A DNA stretch of 64,000 nt from Micromonospora profundi (GCF_011927785.1 NZ_JAATJK010000001.1:4807001-4871000); one strand, 5' to 3'; shown: positions 10,280 through 20,423, numbered from the stretch's first letter. Notes: generated by a model not told the origin, from the sequence alone. Program-made: numbers and translations.

Positions 10280-11824
10280 TCAGGCGAGCAGGATGCCGTG
10301 TTCGATGGCATCGGAGAGCACCCCACCCAGCGAGAGGCGGATCACCTCGAACCGTCGGGAGACCTCCCGGGAAAGTTCCAGCTCGACCTCCCGCAACGCC
10401 CGCTGGGACCACCGTCGCGCCGCGCTCTGGTCGTCGTTGCCAGGGGTACGCCACTGCTGCCAGCAACCACCGGAGAGTGCCACGGCGACAGGTGGAAGCA
10501 CCTCGTCGCGGTACGCCGTCGGATAGCCGGCCAGCGCGTCAATGGCCTCGGCTCCGGTCAGCTTGGCCACCCCGGCCGTACTGGTGATCAGCAGGACCGG
10601 GTCCAGGTCACGGCCCTGCCGGTGGTCTGCCAGGCCGTACTGCACGGCCGTGGCGATCCGGCGGCGTACGCCCTCGGCCGGCGGCGCGCCGAGCACCTGG
10701 GTGGCGGCGTCGCCCAGGATGCGCCGCACCGCGTGATCGCACTGCGCGGTGGCCAGCAGCGACAGGGCGGCCATCTCGCGGTCCAGCAGGTCCGGCAGTC
10801 CGGCGCAGCCGACCCCGAAGACGATCTCCTGGACCGCCCGCAGGTGGACGTTCGCCAACTCCAGGGCGAGATGCTGGCGGATCCGCTGTGCGCAGGAACG
10901 GGTCTGCCGGTCGAGCCGCTCGGACCAGTCCCCCGGGTCGGCGACCGCCGTCACCCGGTCGTGCTGGCCGGGCAACATCGGCGGGTCGTTGCTGGCCCGG
11001 TGCAGTCCTTCACCTGCCGACCAGCCCACCAACGCCCGACGCAGGTCGGCGGGGTCCGCGCCGCCGACCGGGAACCACCGCGCCCCGGCCAGGGAGGGCA
11101 CGGCGGCCAACAGTGCCGCCCGGTGCGCCTCCACCGTCACCGCCGTCGAGTCGACCTCCCCGGGGCGGTCTCCCGCCGGGGAGGTCGACCCCGCCTCACG
11201 ATTCGTCGCCGTCCTGTCGGCCGGCGGTGCCCAACCCGCTGCTCCGGGGGTCACCGCGAAGACGACCTCGACGGGAGATGCGGCCACCTCGGCGAGCAGG
11301 TTCAGCTCCGGGGCCGTGAACGCCTGATCGGCGGAGATCACGAACAGCAACGCGCCGGCCCGTCCGACGGCATCGAGCAACACCCGAGCGCCCGCGATGC
11401 CGAGGCTCCCCGTGTCGGGTGTGTCGATCAGAGTGAAGTGCCGCAGCAGCGGCTCGGGCACGCTCAGCTCGACCCGACGTGCCGGGCGTGCCAGCGCCGG
11501 ACCTGCGGCGTCACGGTCCGCGCCGTACGAGTGCGGCTGGCGGTAGCCGGGCACGAACGCCGCCCGGGTGGGCACCTTGGCGTGGCGCACCACCAACCAA
11601 CTGCCCGCCGGCACGGTGAGCATCACCGGGTCGAGCCCGACCAGGGCGGCGAGGACCGCGCGCCGGTCAGCGCCGGCCGGGCCGACGGCGACGACGCCGA
11701 GCGGCTCCTGGGCCGCGGGGCCTGTCACACCGACCCGGGCGGGCAACGGGTCACAGGTCGGCTGGCCGGTCGGGTCGGTCATCGCCATCGGCGAGTCGAC
11801 CGGGGGGAGAGGGCCCTGCTGCAT
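10280..11824 (-). CDS. Dynamin/GTPase-like protein with degenerate nucleotide-binding motifs
   Basis: A 514-residue cytosolic protein. An N-terminal G-domain-like region shows a P-loop position reading [11 protein letters not shown], which lacks the Lys-Ser/Thr of GxxxxGK[ST], followed by a switch-like TLIDTPDTG and a hydrophobic strand ending VFAVTPG where an [N/T]KxD motif would be expected. The C-terminal half is long and helical, as in bacterial dynamin-like proteins. The ATG has a good GGGAGG ribosome binding site six bases away. It lies upstream of clpS on the same strand and is divergent from the LuxR gene. Whether it binds nucleotide is doubtful. No function is assigned. Confidence 0.7.
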   Translation of the reverse strand: MQQGPLPPVDSPMAMTDPTGQPTCDPLPARVGVTGPAAQEPLGVVAVGPAGADRRAVLAALVGLDPVMLTVPAGSWLVVRHAKVPTRAAFVPGYRQPHSYGADRDAAGPALARPARRVELSVPEPLLRHFTLIDTPDTGSLGIAGARVLLDAVGRAGALLFVISADQAFTAPELNLLAEVAASPVEVVFAVTPGAAGWAPPADRTATNREAGSTSPAGDRPGEVDSTAVTVEAHRAALLAAVPSLAGARWFPVGGADPADLRRALVGWSAGEGLHRASNDPPMLPGQHDRVTAVADPGDWSERLDRQTRSCAQRIRQHLALELANVHLRAVQEIVFGVGCAGLPDLLDREMAALSLLATAQCDHAVRRILGDAATQVLGAPPAEGVRRRIATAVQYGLADHRQGRDLDPVLLITSTAGVAKLTGAEAIDALAGYPTAYRDEVLPPVAVALSGGCWQQWRTPGNDDQSAARRWSQRALREVELELSREVSRRFEVIRLSLGGVLSDAIEHGILLA

Positions 11825-12010
11825 CAGGTGCCTCCCGAGGCAGGCGACCGGTCGTGCCGGTCGCGTGGAAACTCCGGTGGCAGTACCCGGATGCCCGGAA
11901 GACTACGGGCGGCCCCCCGACCAGGCAGAACACTTCGGATACTCATGGGTAATTGTGCCACTACTCAACTTCGCTGCGTGACGGTGCGAGCGCAGACGGA
12001 ATTCGATGGA

Positions 12011-12016
12011 TATGCT
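12011..12016 (+). promoter_or_regulatory. -10 element for leaderless LuxR-family gene
   Basis: TATGCT fits TANNNT and ends exactly six bases before the ATG at 12023, placing the transcription start at the A of the start codon. No ribosome binding site precedes this ATG. Confidence 0.5.
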
Positions 12017-12022
12017 GCGCGG

Positions 12023-14701
12023 ATGAGTCGATGGAAGTTCGTCGGGCGGACCGACGAACTCAACCGCCTGCTGGCGGCGGTGACCGGCGAGGCCGGCCGG
12101 GGGCTCTTCTTCAGTGGCAGCGCTGGCATCGGCAAGAGCCGGCTGCTGCGCGAAGGTGTCAACGCCCTGCCCACCGACCGGTACGCGATCTGGTCCATCG
12201 CCGCCAGCGCCACCACTGCCGCGCTGCCCTTCGGCGGGCTGGTCCAGGTCCTCCCCGCCGAGCAGCCCCAGGGGCTCTCCCCCGCAGGCATCCTGCGCTG
12301 GGCGCTCGGCGTCCTGCAACAACAGGCCGCAGGCCGGCGGATCGTGCTCGCCATCGACGACGCGCACCTGCTCGACCCGCCGTCGGCGGCGCTGGTGCAC
12401 CTGGTCGCCCGGTCGGACAACGCGACAGTCGTCGGCACCCTGCGCGACGGCGAGCAGGTCCCCCTGCCGATCCGCGCACTCTGGACCGACGACCTGGTCG
12501 AGCACGTCGAGTTGACCCCGATGCCACCGTCGGAGACCGCCGGCCTACTGGCGGCGATCCTGGGCGGCCCGGTCGACGCCGGCTCCGCGGACCGGCTCGG
12601 CCGGCTGTCGGCCGGCAACCCGCTGCTGCTGCGCGAGCTGGTGCACGCCGCCAACGGCAGCGAGGAGCTGAAGCGCACCTACGGGATCTGGAAGTGGACG
12701 GGCCGGCTGGAGTTGGCGCCCAACCTCACCGACCTGATCGACACCCGTGTCGGGCAGCTCACCGACGGCGTCCGCACTGTCGTCGAGCTTGTCGCCTTCG
12801 GTGAACCACTCGGTCTGCACCTGCTCAACCAGGCTGCCGACCCGTCCGATGTGGAGATGGCCGAGGAGCGCGGCCTGATCACCGTCGTGCAGCACGACCG
12901 GCGGACCAACGTACGGCTGGCCCACCCGCTATACGGCGAGGTGATGCGCCGCCGCTGCCCGGTCAGCCGCACCCGCAGGCTCCAGGCACACCTCGCCGAG
13001 CTGCTGGAGCGCGTGGGCAAGCGCCGCCGCGACGACCTGCTCCGGGTGGCGGTGTGGCGACTCGACTCGGGCACCGCGCAGGACCCGACACTGCTCGTGG
13101 ACGCCGCGGTGCAGGCGTTCACCCGCTACGACGTGCCGTTGGCGACCAGGCTGGCACGCGCCGCGCTGAACGCTGACGGCGGCTCGGACGCGGCGGAACT
13201 GCTGGCCACCATCCTGATGTTCGCCGACCGGCCGGAGGAGGCGCTCAGCGTCCTCGACGCGGTGACCCTCGAACCGGACGACGAGCGGCGGCTCTGCCGT
13301 TGGCTGACCGTACGCGGGATGGTCAGCTACTGGGGATTGAGCCGCGAATCCACAGTGGAGGAGATCGCGAGCCGGGTCGAGCAGCTCAGCGACTCCGCCG
13401 ACCGGGCCCGTGTGCACGCCTTCGAGGCGATCATGCGCCTGCATCGGCTGGACACGACGACCGCGGTGCGGCTGAGCCAGCGTGTGCTGGACCGGCCGGC
13501 GGCCAGCGTCGCCGCCCGTGAGCTGGCCCGCAGCACCATCGCGCACGTCCAGGCCGCGCAGGGCGAGTTGGCCCGCAGCGGTGCGGCGATCGCCCAGGTG
13601 CACTCGGCGGCGGCCAGTTGGCGCACCGACATGCCGTACCTGCAGCTGGCCCTGGAACTGGCCCGGGGCACCCGGCTGATGCTCACCGGCGACCTGGTGG
13701 GGATCGACGCGATCGTGGCCGACGAGTTCGCCGACCTGGCGGGTGCCGGCGATTTCCGGCTCGGCACCGGCTACCTGGCGATCCTCCAGGCGTACGCGGC
13801 ACGGTTGCGCGGGCAGAGCGACTCGGCGATGCGTACCTCGTTGGGTGCCTGCGCGGTGCTGGCCACCAGCCGGGTCTACGCCGGTCTGGCCCAGGCCGAG
13901 CGCGCGCAGGCGGCGGCGTTGCGCGGTGACGCGGCGCAGGCCGCCGAGGCGATGGCCGAGGCCGACCGCACCCACGCACCGGGCATGGCGGTGCTCTACC
14001 CGTGGCTGGAGCAGGCCCGGGGCGCGGTGCTCGCCGCGTCGGGCGACCTGCCGGGCGCGGTCAAGCAGCTCAGCGACCTGGCCGACCGGCTGCGGGCGGA
14101 CGGTTTCGCCGGGCACGAGGTGCACGTCCTGCACGACCTGGTCCGACTGGACCAGGCAGGCGCACCGACCGGTCCGACCTGCCGCGACGGTGGCCGGCGC
14201 ACTGTGGCGCAGCGCCTCGCGGAACTCTCCGAGCAGGTGGACGGGGTGCTTCCGCCGCTGCTGGCCCGGCACGCCCGGGCTGCGGTGACCAACGACCCCA
14301 CGGATCTGCTCGCGGTCGCCGACGACTACGCCGCGCTGGAGCTGACCGTGTACGCGGCCGAGGCCACCGCCCAGGCCCTGCACCTGCTGCGCCAACAGCA
14401 GTCGGTGGCGGCGGGCGAGGCCCGGGAGCGCCTGGCCGGTCTGCTCGGCCGGTGCCACCTGATCCGCACGCCCGCGCTGCGCGCCGGAGCGCCGGTGCTC
14501 ACCGACCGCGAGTGGCAGGTGGCCCGCCTCGCCGCGCACGGCGCGACAAGTAAGGCCATTGCGGAGCGCCTCTACCTTTCGGCCCGCACTGTCGAGAACC
14601 ACCTCCAGCGGATCTACACCAAGCTCGGCGTGACCGGTCGGGCCGAGTTGTGGGCCGCTCTGCGGGCGATCCCGGGCCACGAGGGCGACGACGCGGACTG
14701 A
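12023..14701 (+). CDS. LAL-type LuxR-family transcriptional regulator with AAA ATPase
   Basis: An 892-residue signal-transducing regulator of the LAL (large ATP-binding LuxR) class. A Walker A GSAGIGKS is at residues 32-39 and a Walker B LAIDDAH at ~110. The middle ~550 residues are helical and TPR-like. A C-terminal LuxR helix-turn-helix starts at LTDREWQVARLAAHG and contains SARTVENHLQRIYTKLGV (about residues 830-885). The open frame runs upstream to 10031 but is a shadow of the divergent gene; the start chosen gives the usual N terminus with the FVGRTDEL opening. It is 16 bp from pncB, which has its own probable leaderless promoter, so a link to NAD metabolism is possible but unproven. Confidence 0.9.
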   Translation: MSRWKFVGRTDELNRLLAAVTGEAGRGLFFSGSAGIGKSRLLREGVNALPTDRYAIWSIAASATTAALPFGGLVQVLPAEQPQGLSPAGILRWALGVLQQQAAGRRIVLAIDDAHLLDPPSAALVHLVARSDNATVVGTLRDGEQVPLPIRALWTDDLVEHVELTPMPPSETAGLLAAILGGPVDAGSADRLGRLSAGNPLLLRELVHAANGSEELKRTYGIWKWTGRLELAPNLTDLIDTRVGQLTDGVRTVVELVAFGEPLGLHLLNQAADPSDVEMAEERGLITVVQHDRRTNVRLAHPLYGEVMRRRCPVSRTRRLQAHLAELLERVGKRRRDDLLRVAVWRLDSGTAQDPTLLVDAAVQAFTRYDVPLATRLARAALNADGGSDAAELLATILMFADRPEEALSVLDAVTLEPDDERRLCRWLTVRGMVSYWGLSRESTVEEIASRVEQLSDSADRARVHAFEAIMRLHRLDTTTAVRLSQRVLDRPAASVAARELARSTIAHVQAAQGELARSGAAIAQVHSAAASWRTDMPYLQLALELARGTRLMLTGDLVGIDAIVADEFADLAGAGDFRLGTGYLAILQAYAARLRGQSDSAMRTSLGACAVLATSRVYAGLAQAERAQAAALRGDAAQAAEAMAEADRTHAPGMAVLYPWLEQARGAVLAASGDLPGAVKQLSDLADRLRADGFAGHEVHVLHDLVRLDQAGAPTGPTCRDGGRRTVAQRLAELSEQVDGVLPPLLARHARAAVTNDPTDLLAVADDYAALELTVYAAEATAQALHLLRQQQSVAAGEARERLAGLLGRCHLIRTPALRAGAPVLTDREWQVARLAAHGATSKAIAERLYLSARTVENHLQRIYTKLGVTGRAELWAALRAIPGHEGDDAD

Positions 14702-14705
14702 ACCT

Positions 14706-14711
14706 TAGGCT
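14706..14711 (+). promoter_or_regulatory. -10 element for leaderless pncB transcript
   Basis: TAGGCT, six bases before the GTG at 14718, just after the stop of the LuxR gene. It would let pncB be expressed separately from the regulator upstream. Confidence 0.5.
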
Positions 14712-14717
14712 GGGGCG

Positions 14718-16004
14718 GTGAGCAACCTCCGCCCCGCGCTGTTGACCGACCACTACGAGCTGACGATGGTCAGCGCCGCACTGAAGGACGGCACCGCCGA
14801 CCGTCGCTGCGTCTTCGAGGTGTTCAGCCGTCGGCTGCCGAGCGGCCGCCGTTACGGCGTGGTCGCCGGCACCGCCCGGCTGATCGAGCTGATCCGCGAC
14901 TTCCGGTTCGACCCGGCCGAGGTCGACTTCCTCCGCCGGACCGGCGTGGTCGACGACGCGGCGGCGGCCTGGCTCACCGACTACCGCTTCACCGGCGACA
15001 TCGACGGGTACGCCGAGGGTGAGCTGTTCTTTCCCGGCTCGCCGATCCTCACCGTCTCCGGCGGCTTCGCCGAGTGCGTGGTGCTGGAGACGCTGGCGCT
15101 GTCCGTGCTCAACCACGACTGCGCGGTGGCGGCAGCGGCGGCCCGGATGGTGACTGCTGCCCGGGGCCGGGCTCTGATCGAGATGGGGTCACGCCGCGCC
15201 CACGAGGAGGCGGCGGTGGCCGCGGCGCGGTCGGCGTACCTGGCCGGCTTCCGGTTCACCTCCAACCTCGCCGCCGGCGCCCGCTACGGAATCCCCACGG
15301 CGGGCACTGCCGCGCACGCGTTCACGCTGCTGCACGACGACGAGCGCGCCGCGTTCGCCTCGCAGGTCGCCACGCTGGGCAAGGACACCACGCTGCTTGT
15401 CGACACGTACGACATCAGCCAGGGCATCCGCAACGCCATCGCGGTGGCCGGGCCGGAGCTGCGGGCGGTACGGATCGACTCGGGTGACCTGGCAGTGATC
15501 GCCCAACAGTCCCGCGAGCTGCTCGACTCGCTGGGCGCCACCGAGACCAAGATCATCGTTTCGGGTGACCTGGACGAGTACGCCATCGCCGCGCTGGCCG
15601 CCGAACCCGTCGACATGTACGGCGCGGGCACCGCGGTGGTCACCGGCTCAGGTGCGCCCACCGCCGGGCTGGTCTACAAACTCGTCGAGGTCGAAGGCCG
15701 GCCCGTGGTGAAGCGCTCCGAGCACAAGGCGACAATCGGCGGCCGGAAGGTCGCGGTCCGCCGGCACAAGCCGACCGGCACCGCCACCGAGGAGATCATC
15801 GTCTCGCAGGGCGTGCCGGACCGGCAGGCAAACGACCGCATGCTCCAGCGCTCGTACGTGGCCGACGGCGAGCCGCTGACCCTGCCCACCCTCGACGAGT
15901 CACGGGCGCACCTGCGGGAGTGCCTCATCTCCATCCCGTGGGAGGGGCTGAAGCTGTCCGCCGGTGACCCGGCCATCCCGGTCACCGTCGTACCCGCCGC
16001 CTGA
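14718..16004 (+). CDS. pncB: Nicotinate phosphoribosyltransferase
   Basis: A 428-residue cytosolic enzyme of the Preiss-Handler route that joins nicotinate to PRPP with ATP, giving nicotinate mononucleotide. The N terminus LLTDHYELTM is diagnostic, with FEVFSRRLPSGRRYGV following. EMGSRRAHEEA near residue 155, VDTYD near 232 and VRIDSGDL near 255 are phosphoribosyl and catalytic segments. Length is normal. The GTG start is supported by the family N terminus and by TAGGCT six bases upstream. Downstream pncA supplies its substrate, and in mycobacteria pncB1 is likewise close to clpS. Confidence 0.96.
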   Translation: MSNLRPALLTDHYELTMVSAALKDGTADRRCVFEVFSRRLPSGRRYGVVAGTARLIELIRDFRFDPAEVDFLRRTGVVDDAAAAWLTDYRFTGDIDGYAEGELFFPGSPILTVSGGFAECVVLETLALSVLNHDCAVAAAAARMVTAARGRALIEMGSRRAHEEAAVAAARSAYLAGFRFTSNLAAGARYGIPTAGTAAHAFTLLHDDERAAFASQVATLGKDTTLLVDTYDISQGIRNAIAVAGPELRAVRIDSGDLAVIAQQSRELLDSLGATETKIIVSGDLDEYAIAALAAEPVDMYGAGTAVVTGSGAPTAGLVYKLVEVEGRPVVKRSEHKATIGGRKVAVRRHKPTGTATEEIIVSQGVPDRQANDRMLQRSYVADGEPLTLPTLDESRAHLRECLISIPWEGLKLSAGDPAIPVTVVPAA

Positions 16005-16055
16005 GTTCGTTCCGGACCTCCGCCACAGACCTGAGCACGAGAAGAGAGGTACCCG

Positions 16056-16637
16056 ATGGCAAACGCGCTGATCATCGTGGACGTACAGAACGACTTCTGC
16101 GAGGGCGGCTCACTTGCCGTCGCGGGTGGCGCCGGGGTGGCCGCCGGCATCTCCCGGCTGCTCGCCAGCGAGCCGGAGCGGTGGGACCACGTGGTCGCCA
16201 CGAAGGACTACCACATCGACCCGGGCGCGCACTTCGGCGATCCGCCGGATTTCGTGGAGTCCTGGCCGCGGCACTGCGTGGTCGGCACCAGCGGCTCGGA
16301 GTTCCACCCCGACCTGGCCACCGGGCGGGTCGAGGCGATCTTCCACAAGGGCGAGCACGCGGCGGCGTACTCCGGGTTCGAGGGGCACGCCGACGACGGC
16401 GAGTGCCTGGCCGACTGGCTGCGCCGGCACGACGTGGACCGGGTGGACGTGGTCGGGATCGCCACCGACCACTGCGTCCGGGCCACCGCGCTGGACGCCG
16501 CCCGCGAGGGCTTCGCCACTACCGTGTTGCTGGAGTTGACAGCCGCTGTCGCTCCGGCGACCACCGACGTGGCCCTGCGGGCCATGGACGGCGCCGGCGT
16601 GACGCTGCACGGCGAGCCTGTGATCAGGGCCGCATGA
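16056..16637 (+). CDS. pncA: Nicotinamidase
   Basis: A 193-residue isochorismatase-fold hydrolase converting nicotinamide to nicotinate and ammonia. The catalytic triad positions are visible: Asp9 in IIVDVQNDF, Lys in FHKGEH near residue 95, and Cys in ATDHCVRATALDA near residue 140. Metal ligands fit TKDYHIDPGAHF around residues 49-60. A GAGAGG ribosome binding site precedes the ATG. It forms a salvage pair with pncB, 51 bp upstream. The same family activates pyrazinamide in mycobacteria. Confidence 0.95.
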   Translation: MANALIIVDVQNDFCEGGSLAVAGGAGVAAGISRLLASEPERWDHVVATKDYHIDPGAHFGDPPDFVESWPRHCVVGTSGSEFHPDLATGRVEAIFHKGEHAAAYSGFEGHADDGECLADWLRRHDVDRVDVVGIATDHCVRATALDAAREGFATTVLLELTAAVAPATTDVALRAMDGAGVTLHGEPVIRAA

Positions 16638-16701
16638 TGCGGTAATTGGGTGGCCATCGGTCCGCCGCCGGTCGAGGATGTCGCCGGAGGTAGGGACCAA
16701 C

Positions 16702-17931
16702 GTGAACATGAAGCCTTACCGGGCGGCGCTCGCGCTGCCCGGCCTGCGGTCGCTGTTGCTGATCGCCGTCCTGGCCCGCATCCCGCTCACAGCGACCGGG
16801 ATCACGCTGACCTTTCACGTGGTTCTCGACCTCGACCGGGGCTACGGGGCGGCGGGCCTGGTGGGCGCTGCCATCACCGTGGGCGCGGCGATCGGCGGCC
16901 CGCTGCTCGGCCGACTTGTGGACCGTCGCGGTCTGCGCCCGGTGCTGGTGCTGACGGCGGTAGCCGAGGCGGTGTTCTGGAGCACGGCGCCGTCACTGCC
17001 GTACGCGCTGCTGCTGCCGGCCGCCTTCGTGGCCGGGTCGCTGGCCCTGCCCATCTTCTCGGTCGTCCGCCAGTCCATCGCCGCGCTGGTTCCGGAAGAT
17101 CAACGGCGACCGGCGTACGCGCTGGACTCCATGTCGGTCGAGCTGTCCTTCATGATCGGCCCAGCGCTGGCGGTCGCCCTGGTCACCGCGATCTCGGCAC
17201 AGACCACCATGTACCTCGTCGGCGGTGGCATCGTCGCCGCCGGTATCGCCCTGTGGCTTGTCAACCCGCCGATCCGCGGCGCCGCCGAGCCCGTCGGACC
17301 GCGACGCCGGGTGCCGCACCGGGAGTGGTTGACGCCCCAACTGCTCGCCGTCCTGGCGCTCAGTGCCGCCGCCACCCTGGTGCTCGGCGGCACTGACGTG
17401 GCGGTGGTCGCCGTCCTGCGGGCCAGCGGCGAGGTCGGCTGGACGGGGGCGGTGCTGACCATCTGGGCGGTCGCCTCGCTGGCCGGCGGATTCGCCTACG
17501 GAGCCGTGCACCGTTCGTTCTCGCCGCTGGTGCTCACCGGGGCGCTGGCTCTGTGCACCATTCCCGTCGGGCTGGGCGGCGCACACTGGTGGCTGCTCTG
17601 CCTGGCGCTGATCCCGGCCGGGGCTCTCTGCGCGCCGACCATCGCGGCCGGCTCGGACGCGGTCAGCCGACTGGTCCCCGCCGAGGTACGCGGCGAGGCC
17701 ATGGGCCTGCACGGCTCGGCCGTCACCGTCGGCATCGCCATCGGCGCACCGCTAGCCGGCGCGGTGATCGACGCCACTACGCCGCTCTGGGGCTTCGTGG
17801 TGACCGGCGCGCTCGGTGCGCTGGTCACATTGGTCGTGCTCCCGATCGAGTTGCGCCGCCGCCACAACACCGCTGCCAGCGCCGCACCTCTACCGCAACC
17901 CGACGCGGAGCTCGCTCCCGCCAACCGCTAA
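16702..17931 (+). CDS. MFS transporter
   Basis: A 409-residue integral membrane protein with about 12 hydrophobic segments in two halves, typical of the major facilitator superfamily drug/metabolite exporters. The loop 2-3 signature is recognisable as GRLVDRRGLRPVLV. The substrate cannot be told. GTG 16702 is chosen because GGAGG and TAGGGA lie upstream; ATG 16708 and ATG 16678 are in-frame alternatives. It is 64 bp after pncA and possibly co-transcribed, which would fit export or uptake of a pyridine compound, but this is only proximity. Confidence 0.85.
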   Translation: MNMKPYRAALALPGLRSLLLIAVLARIPLTATGITLTFHVVLDLDRGYGAAGLVGAAITVGAAIGGPLLGRLVDRRGLRPVLVLTAVAEAVFWSTAPSLPYALLLPAAFVAGSLALPIFSVVRQSIAALVPEDQRRPAYALDSMSVELSFMIGPALAVALVTAISAQTTMYLVGGGIVAAGIALWLVNPPIRGAAEPVGPRRRVPHREWLTPQLLAVLALSAAATLVLGGTDVAVVAVLRASGEVGWTGAVLTIWAVASLAGGFAYGAVHRSFSPLVLTGALALCTIPVGLGGAHWWLLCLALIPAGALCAPTIAAGSDAVSRLVPAEVRGEAMGLHGSAVTVGIAIGAPLAGAVIDATTPLWGFVVTGALGALVTLVVLPIELRRRHNTAASAAPLPQPDAELAPANR

Positions 17932-17954
17932 TCCACCGCGCCACCAAGCGGCCG

Positions 17955-18091
17955 CCGCACCCATCGCCACTCCGGCGCGCCACCGCACACCGATCGCCAC
18001 TCCGGGAGCCGCCACGCGCCCATCCCGATTCGGCGCCACGCCGCACCCATCCCCACTCCGGCACGCCACCGCACACCGATCGCCACTCCGG
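17955..18091. repeat. Five degenerate copies of a ~28-bp tandem repeat
   Basis: Units resembling ccgcacaccgatcgccac + tccgg start near 17955, 17983, 18013, 18041 and 18069. The first two units are repeated as the last two at a period of 86 bp, so the array probably grew by duplicating a two-to-three unit block. It starts about 24 bp after the MFS stop and holds no credible gene. Confidence 0.7.
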
Positions 18092-18129
18092 CAAGCTGCC
18101 CCCCGGGGTGGGCCTGTCCTCTCGTCGCA

Positions 18130-18169
18130 CTGATACCTGTGAGTCATCAATATGACTCACAGGTATCAG
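18130..18169. repeat. Perfect 18-bp inverted repeat (40-bp palindromic element)
   Basis: The arm ctgatacctgtgagtcat is followed after the 4-base loop caat by its exact complement. GC is far below the surroundings and there is no T-run. It may be a REP-like mobile palindrome, a bidirectional terminator for the convergent MFS and ctaD genes, or a paired operator. Confidence 0.75.
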
Positions 18170-18242
18170 CTTCTCAGGGACCCGACCCGACCGCCGAGGC
18201 CAACGACAACAACAAAGCCACGCCGGGATCGGAGCTGCAGTC

Positions 18243-18360
18243 CAGCAACACAGCCCAGCAACACGGCCCAACAACGCAGGCCAGGCCACGACGCCACGGA
18301 CCGCGTCCACCCGCACGGCCCGCGTCCACCCGCACCGCATAGGCCCGCGTCCACCCGCAC
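18243..18360. repeat. Two short tandem arrays in the MFS-ctaD spacer
   Basis: Three copies of a 13-14-base unit (cagcaacacggcc) occupy 18243-18282. Three exact copies of cgcgtccacccgcac lie at 18302-18316, 18321-18335 and 18346-18360. The whole 17932-18476 spacer is repeat-built and non-coding as far as I can see. Confidence 0.65.
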
Positions 18361-18476
18361 CGCACCGCACGGCACGGCCTGCAGCGACACCGCACGCCCG
18401 CACCTACACCGGCAGCGGCGGCAGCGGCACTGTTGGTCGCGGGGCGAGACGCGGGGTCTTGCTGGCCGGACATGGC

Positions 18477-18516
18477 GACGGGCGCCGCTCCCGGTGTCCC
18501 GGGGGCGGCGCCCGTC
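18477..18516 (-). terminator. Terminator hairpin after ctaD
   Basis: gacgggcgccgc pairs perfectly with gcggcgcccgtc over 12 bp, with further C-G pairing in the 16-base loop, 19 bp beyond the ctaD stop on the minus strand. Confidence 0.75.
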
Positions 18517-18534
18517 GTACGGCTCAGCTGAGCG

Positions 18535-20295
18535 TCAGTTGCGGTCGATGTCGCTGGCGGTGTCCTCGCGGTAGCTGGCACCGCCGTCGGACTCGCTGGT
18601 GAGCGGCTTGGAGCCGCCCTCCGGCGGGCCGGCCAGGCTCTGGCCACCGGCGGCCAACTCCGGGAACTTCTCGTCGAACGCCGGCCGCTCGGAGCGGATC
18701 CGGGGCATCCGGTCGAAGTTGCGCAGCGGCGGCGGGCTGCTGGTCGCCCACTCCAGCGAGTTGCCGTGACCCCAGGGGTCGTTCACCTCGACAACCGGGC
18801 CGGTCTTGTACGCCTTCCAGCAGTTGTAGATGAACGGCAGCGTCGAGATACCGGTGATGAACGCGCCGACCGTCGAGATCATGTTCAGCGTGGTGAAGCC
18901 GTCGCTGGGCAGGTAGTCGGCGTACCGGCGGGGCATGCCCTCGTTACCGAGCCAGTGCTGCACCAGGAACGTGGTGTGGAAACCGATCATGGTGAGCCAG
19001 AAGTGCACCTTGCCCAGGCGCTCGTCGAGCATCCGGCCGAACATCTTCGGGAACCAGAAGTAGATGCCGGCGAAGACCGCGAACACGATGGTGCCGAAGA
19101 GCACGTAGTGGAAGTGGGCCACTACGAAGTACGAGTCCGACACGTGGAAGTCCAGCGGCGGGCTCGCCAGCAGCACACCGGTCAGACCACCGAAGAGGAA
19201 CGTGACCAGGAAGCCGACCGCCCAGAGCATGGGCGTCTCGAAGCTGATCTGGCCCCGCCACATGGTGCCGATCCAGTTGAAGAACTTCATACCGGTCGGC
19301 ACGGCGATCAGGTAGCTCAGGAAGCTGAAGAACGGCAGCAGCACCTGGCCGGTGGCGAACATGTGGTGCGCCCAGACGCTCATGGAGAGCGCGGCGATCG
19401 CGATGGTCGCGGCGACCAGGCCCTTGTAGCCGAAGATCGGCTTGCGGGAGAAGACCGGGATGACCTCGCTGATGATGCCGAAGAACGGCAGCGCGACGAT
19501 GTACACCTCGGGGTGGCCGAAGAACCAGAACAGGTGCTGCCAGAGCATCGGCCCGCCGGTCGCCGGGTCGTACACGTGGGCACCGAGGATGCGGTCCGCG
19601 GCGAGCGCGAAGAGCGCGGCGGCCAGCAGCGGGAAGACCAGGATCACCAGGAGGCTGGTGACCAGGATGTTCCACGTGAAGATCGGCATCCGGAACATGG
19701 TCATGCCGGGCGCGCGCAGGGTGAGGATCGTGGTGATCATGTTCACCGCGCCGAGGATGGTGCCCAGGCCGGAGATGGCCAGACCCATGACCCACATGTT
19801 GGCGCCGACGCCGGGCGAGTGCTCGACGCTGCTCAGCGGCGCGTACGCGAACCAGCCGAAGTCTGCGGCACCGCCCGGGGTGATGAAGCCGGCGGTCGCC
19901 ATCGTGCCGCCGAACAGGTACAGCCAGTAGGCGAAGCTGTTCAGGCGAGGGAAGGAAACGTCGGGCGCGCCGATCTGGATCGGCACGATGTAGTTCGCGA
20001 AGGCGAACACGATCGGCGTCGCGAAGAACAGCAGCATGATCGTGCCGTGCATCGTGAAGAGCTGGTTGTACTGCTCGGGCGAGAGGAACTGCAGCCCGGG
20101 TCGAGCCAGCTCAGCCCGCATGACCAGGGCCATCAGGCCACCGATCATGAAGAACACGAACGCGGTGATCATGTACATGATCCCGATTTGCTTCGCGTCC
20201 GTGGTTCGCAGCAGCCGCGCGATGGCCGACCCCTTGACCGGCTCCCGGACCGGCCAGGGCCGGGTCACGACCGGCTTGGGTGCGACGGTGGTCAC
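18535..20295 (-). CDS. ctaD: Cytochrome c oxidase subunit I (aa3 type)
   Basis: A 586-residue membrane protein, the catalytic subunit of the terminal oxidase that reduces oxygen and pumps protons. Heme and copper ligands are recognisable: MHGTIM (low-spin heme His), [11 protein letters not shown] with the CuB His and its cross-linked Tyr, WAHHMFATG (CuB His pair) and [11 protein letters not shown] (heme a3 and a). Twelve transmembrane helices fit the length. GTG 20295 is chosen over the longer frame because GGAGG lies six bases upstream and the product then starts like other actinobacterial CtaD proteins. As usual in this phylum it stands apart from the ctaC-ctaE genes. Confidence 0.97.
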   Translation of the reverse strand: MTTVAPKPVVTRPWPVREPVKGSAIARLLRTTDAKQIGIMYMITAFVFFMIGGLMALVMRAELARPGLQFLSPEQYNQLFTMHGTIMLLFFATPIVFAFANYIVPIQIGAPDVSFPRLNSFAYWLYLFGGTMATAGFITPGGAADFGWFAYAPLSSVEHSPGVGANMWVMGLAISGLGTILGAVNMITTILTLRAPGMTMFRMPIFTWNILVTSLLVILVFPLLAAALFALAADRILGAHVYDPATGGPMLWQHLFWFFGHPEVYIVALPFFGIISEVIPVFSRKPIFGYKGLVAATIAIAALSMSVWAHHMFATGQVLLPFFSFLSYLIAVPTGMKFFNWIGTMWRGQISFETPMLWAVGFLVTFLFGGLTGVLLASPPLDFHVSDSYFVVAHFHYVLFGTIVFAVFAGIYFWFPKMFGRMLDERLGKVHFWLTMIGFHTTFLVQHWLGNEGMPRRYADYLPSDGFTTLNMISTVGAFITGISTLPFIYNCWKAYKTGPVVEVNDPWGHGNSLEWATSSPPPLRNFDRMPRIRSERPAFDEKFPELAAGGQSLAGPPEGGSKPLTSESDGGASYREDTASDIDRN

Positions 20296-20423
20296 GAGTG
20301 GCCTCCGGTTCTCGGTTGTCGCTCGGCACACGCTGGTTATCTGCGGGCCGTCATCCGTAGGGAGGATAGTCCCCGGCAGGTCGCAGCGCCGCGTGGGGTG
20401 GCGTGACACGATCTACTACGGGA

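Noticed and set aside
10031..12022. N-terminal extension of the LuxR-family regulator upstream of 12023
   Set aside because: The extension lies antisense to the GTPase-like gene, has no protein-like pattern, and the regulator's conserved N terminus begins at the ATG with a -10 hexamer six bases before it.
17955..18360. CRISPR array
   Set aside because: The repeats are tandem and degenerate without unique spacers of constant length, and no cas genes are present.
18766..20406. A 546-codon plus-strand frame opposite ctaD
   Set aside because: The minus strand encodes an unmistakable cytochrome oxidase subunit I with all ligand motifs. The plus-strand frame is a composition artefact.
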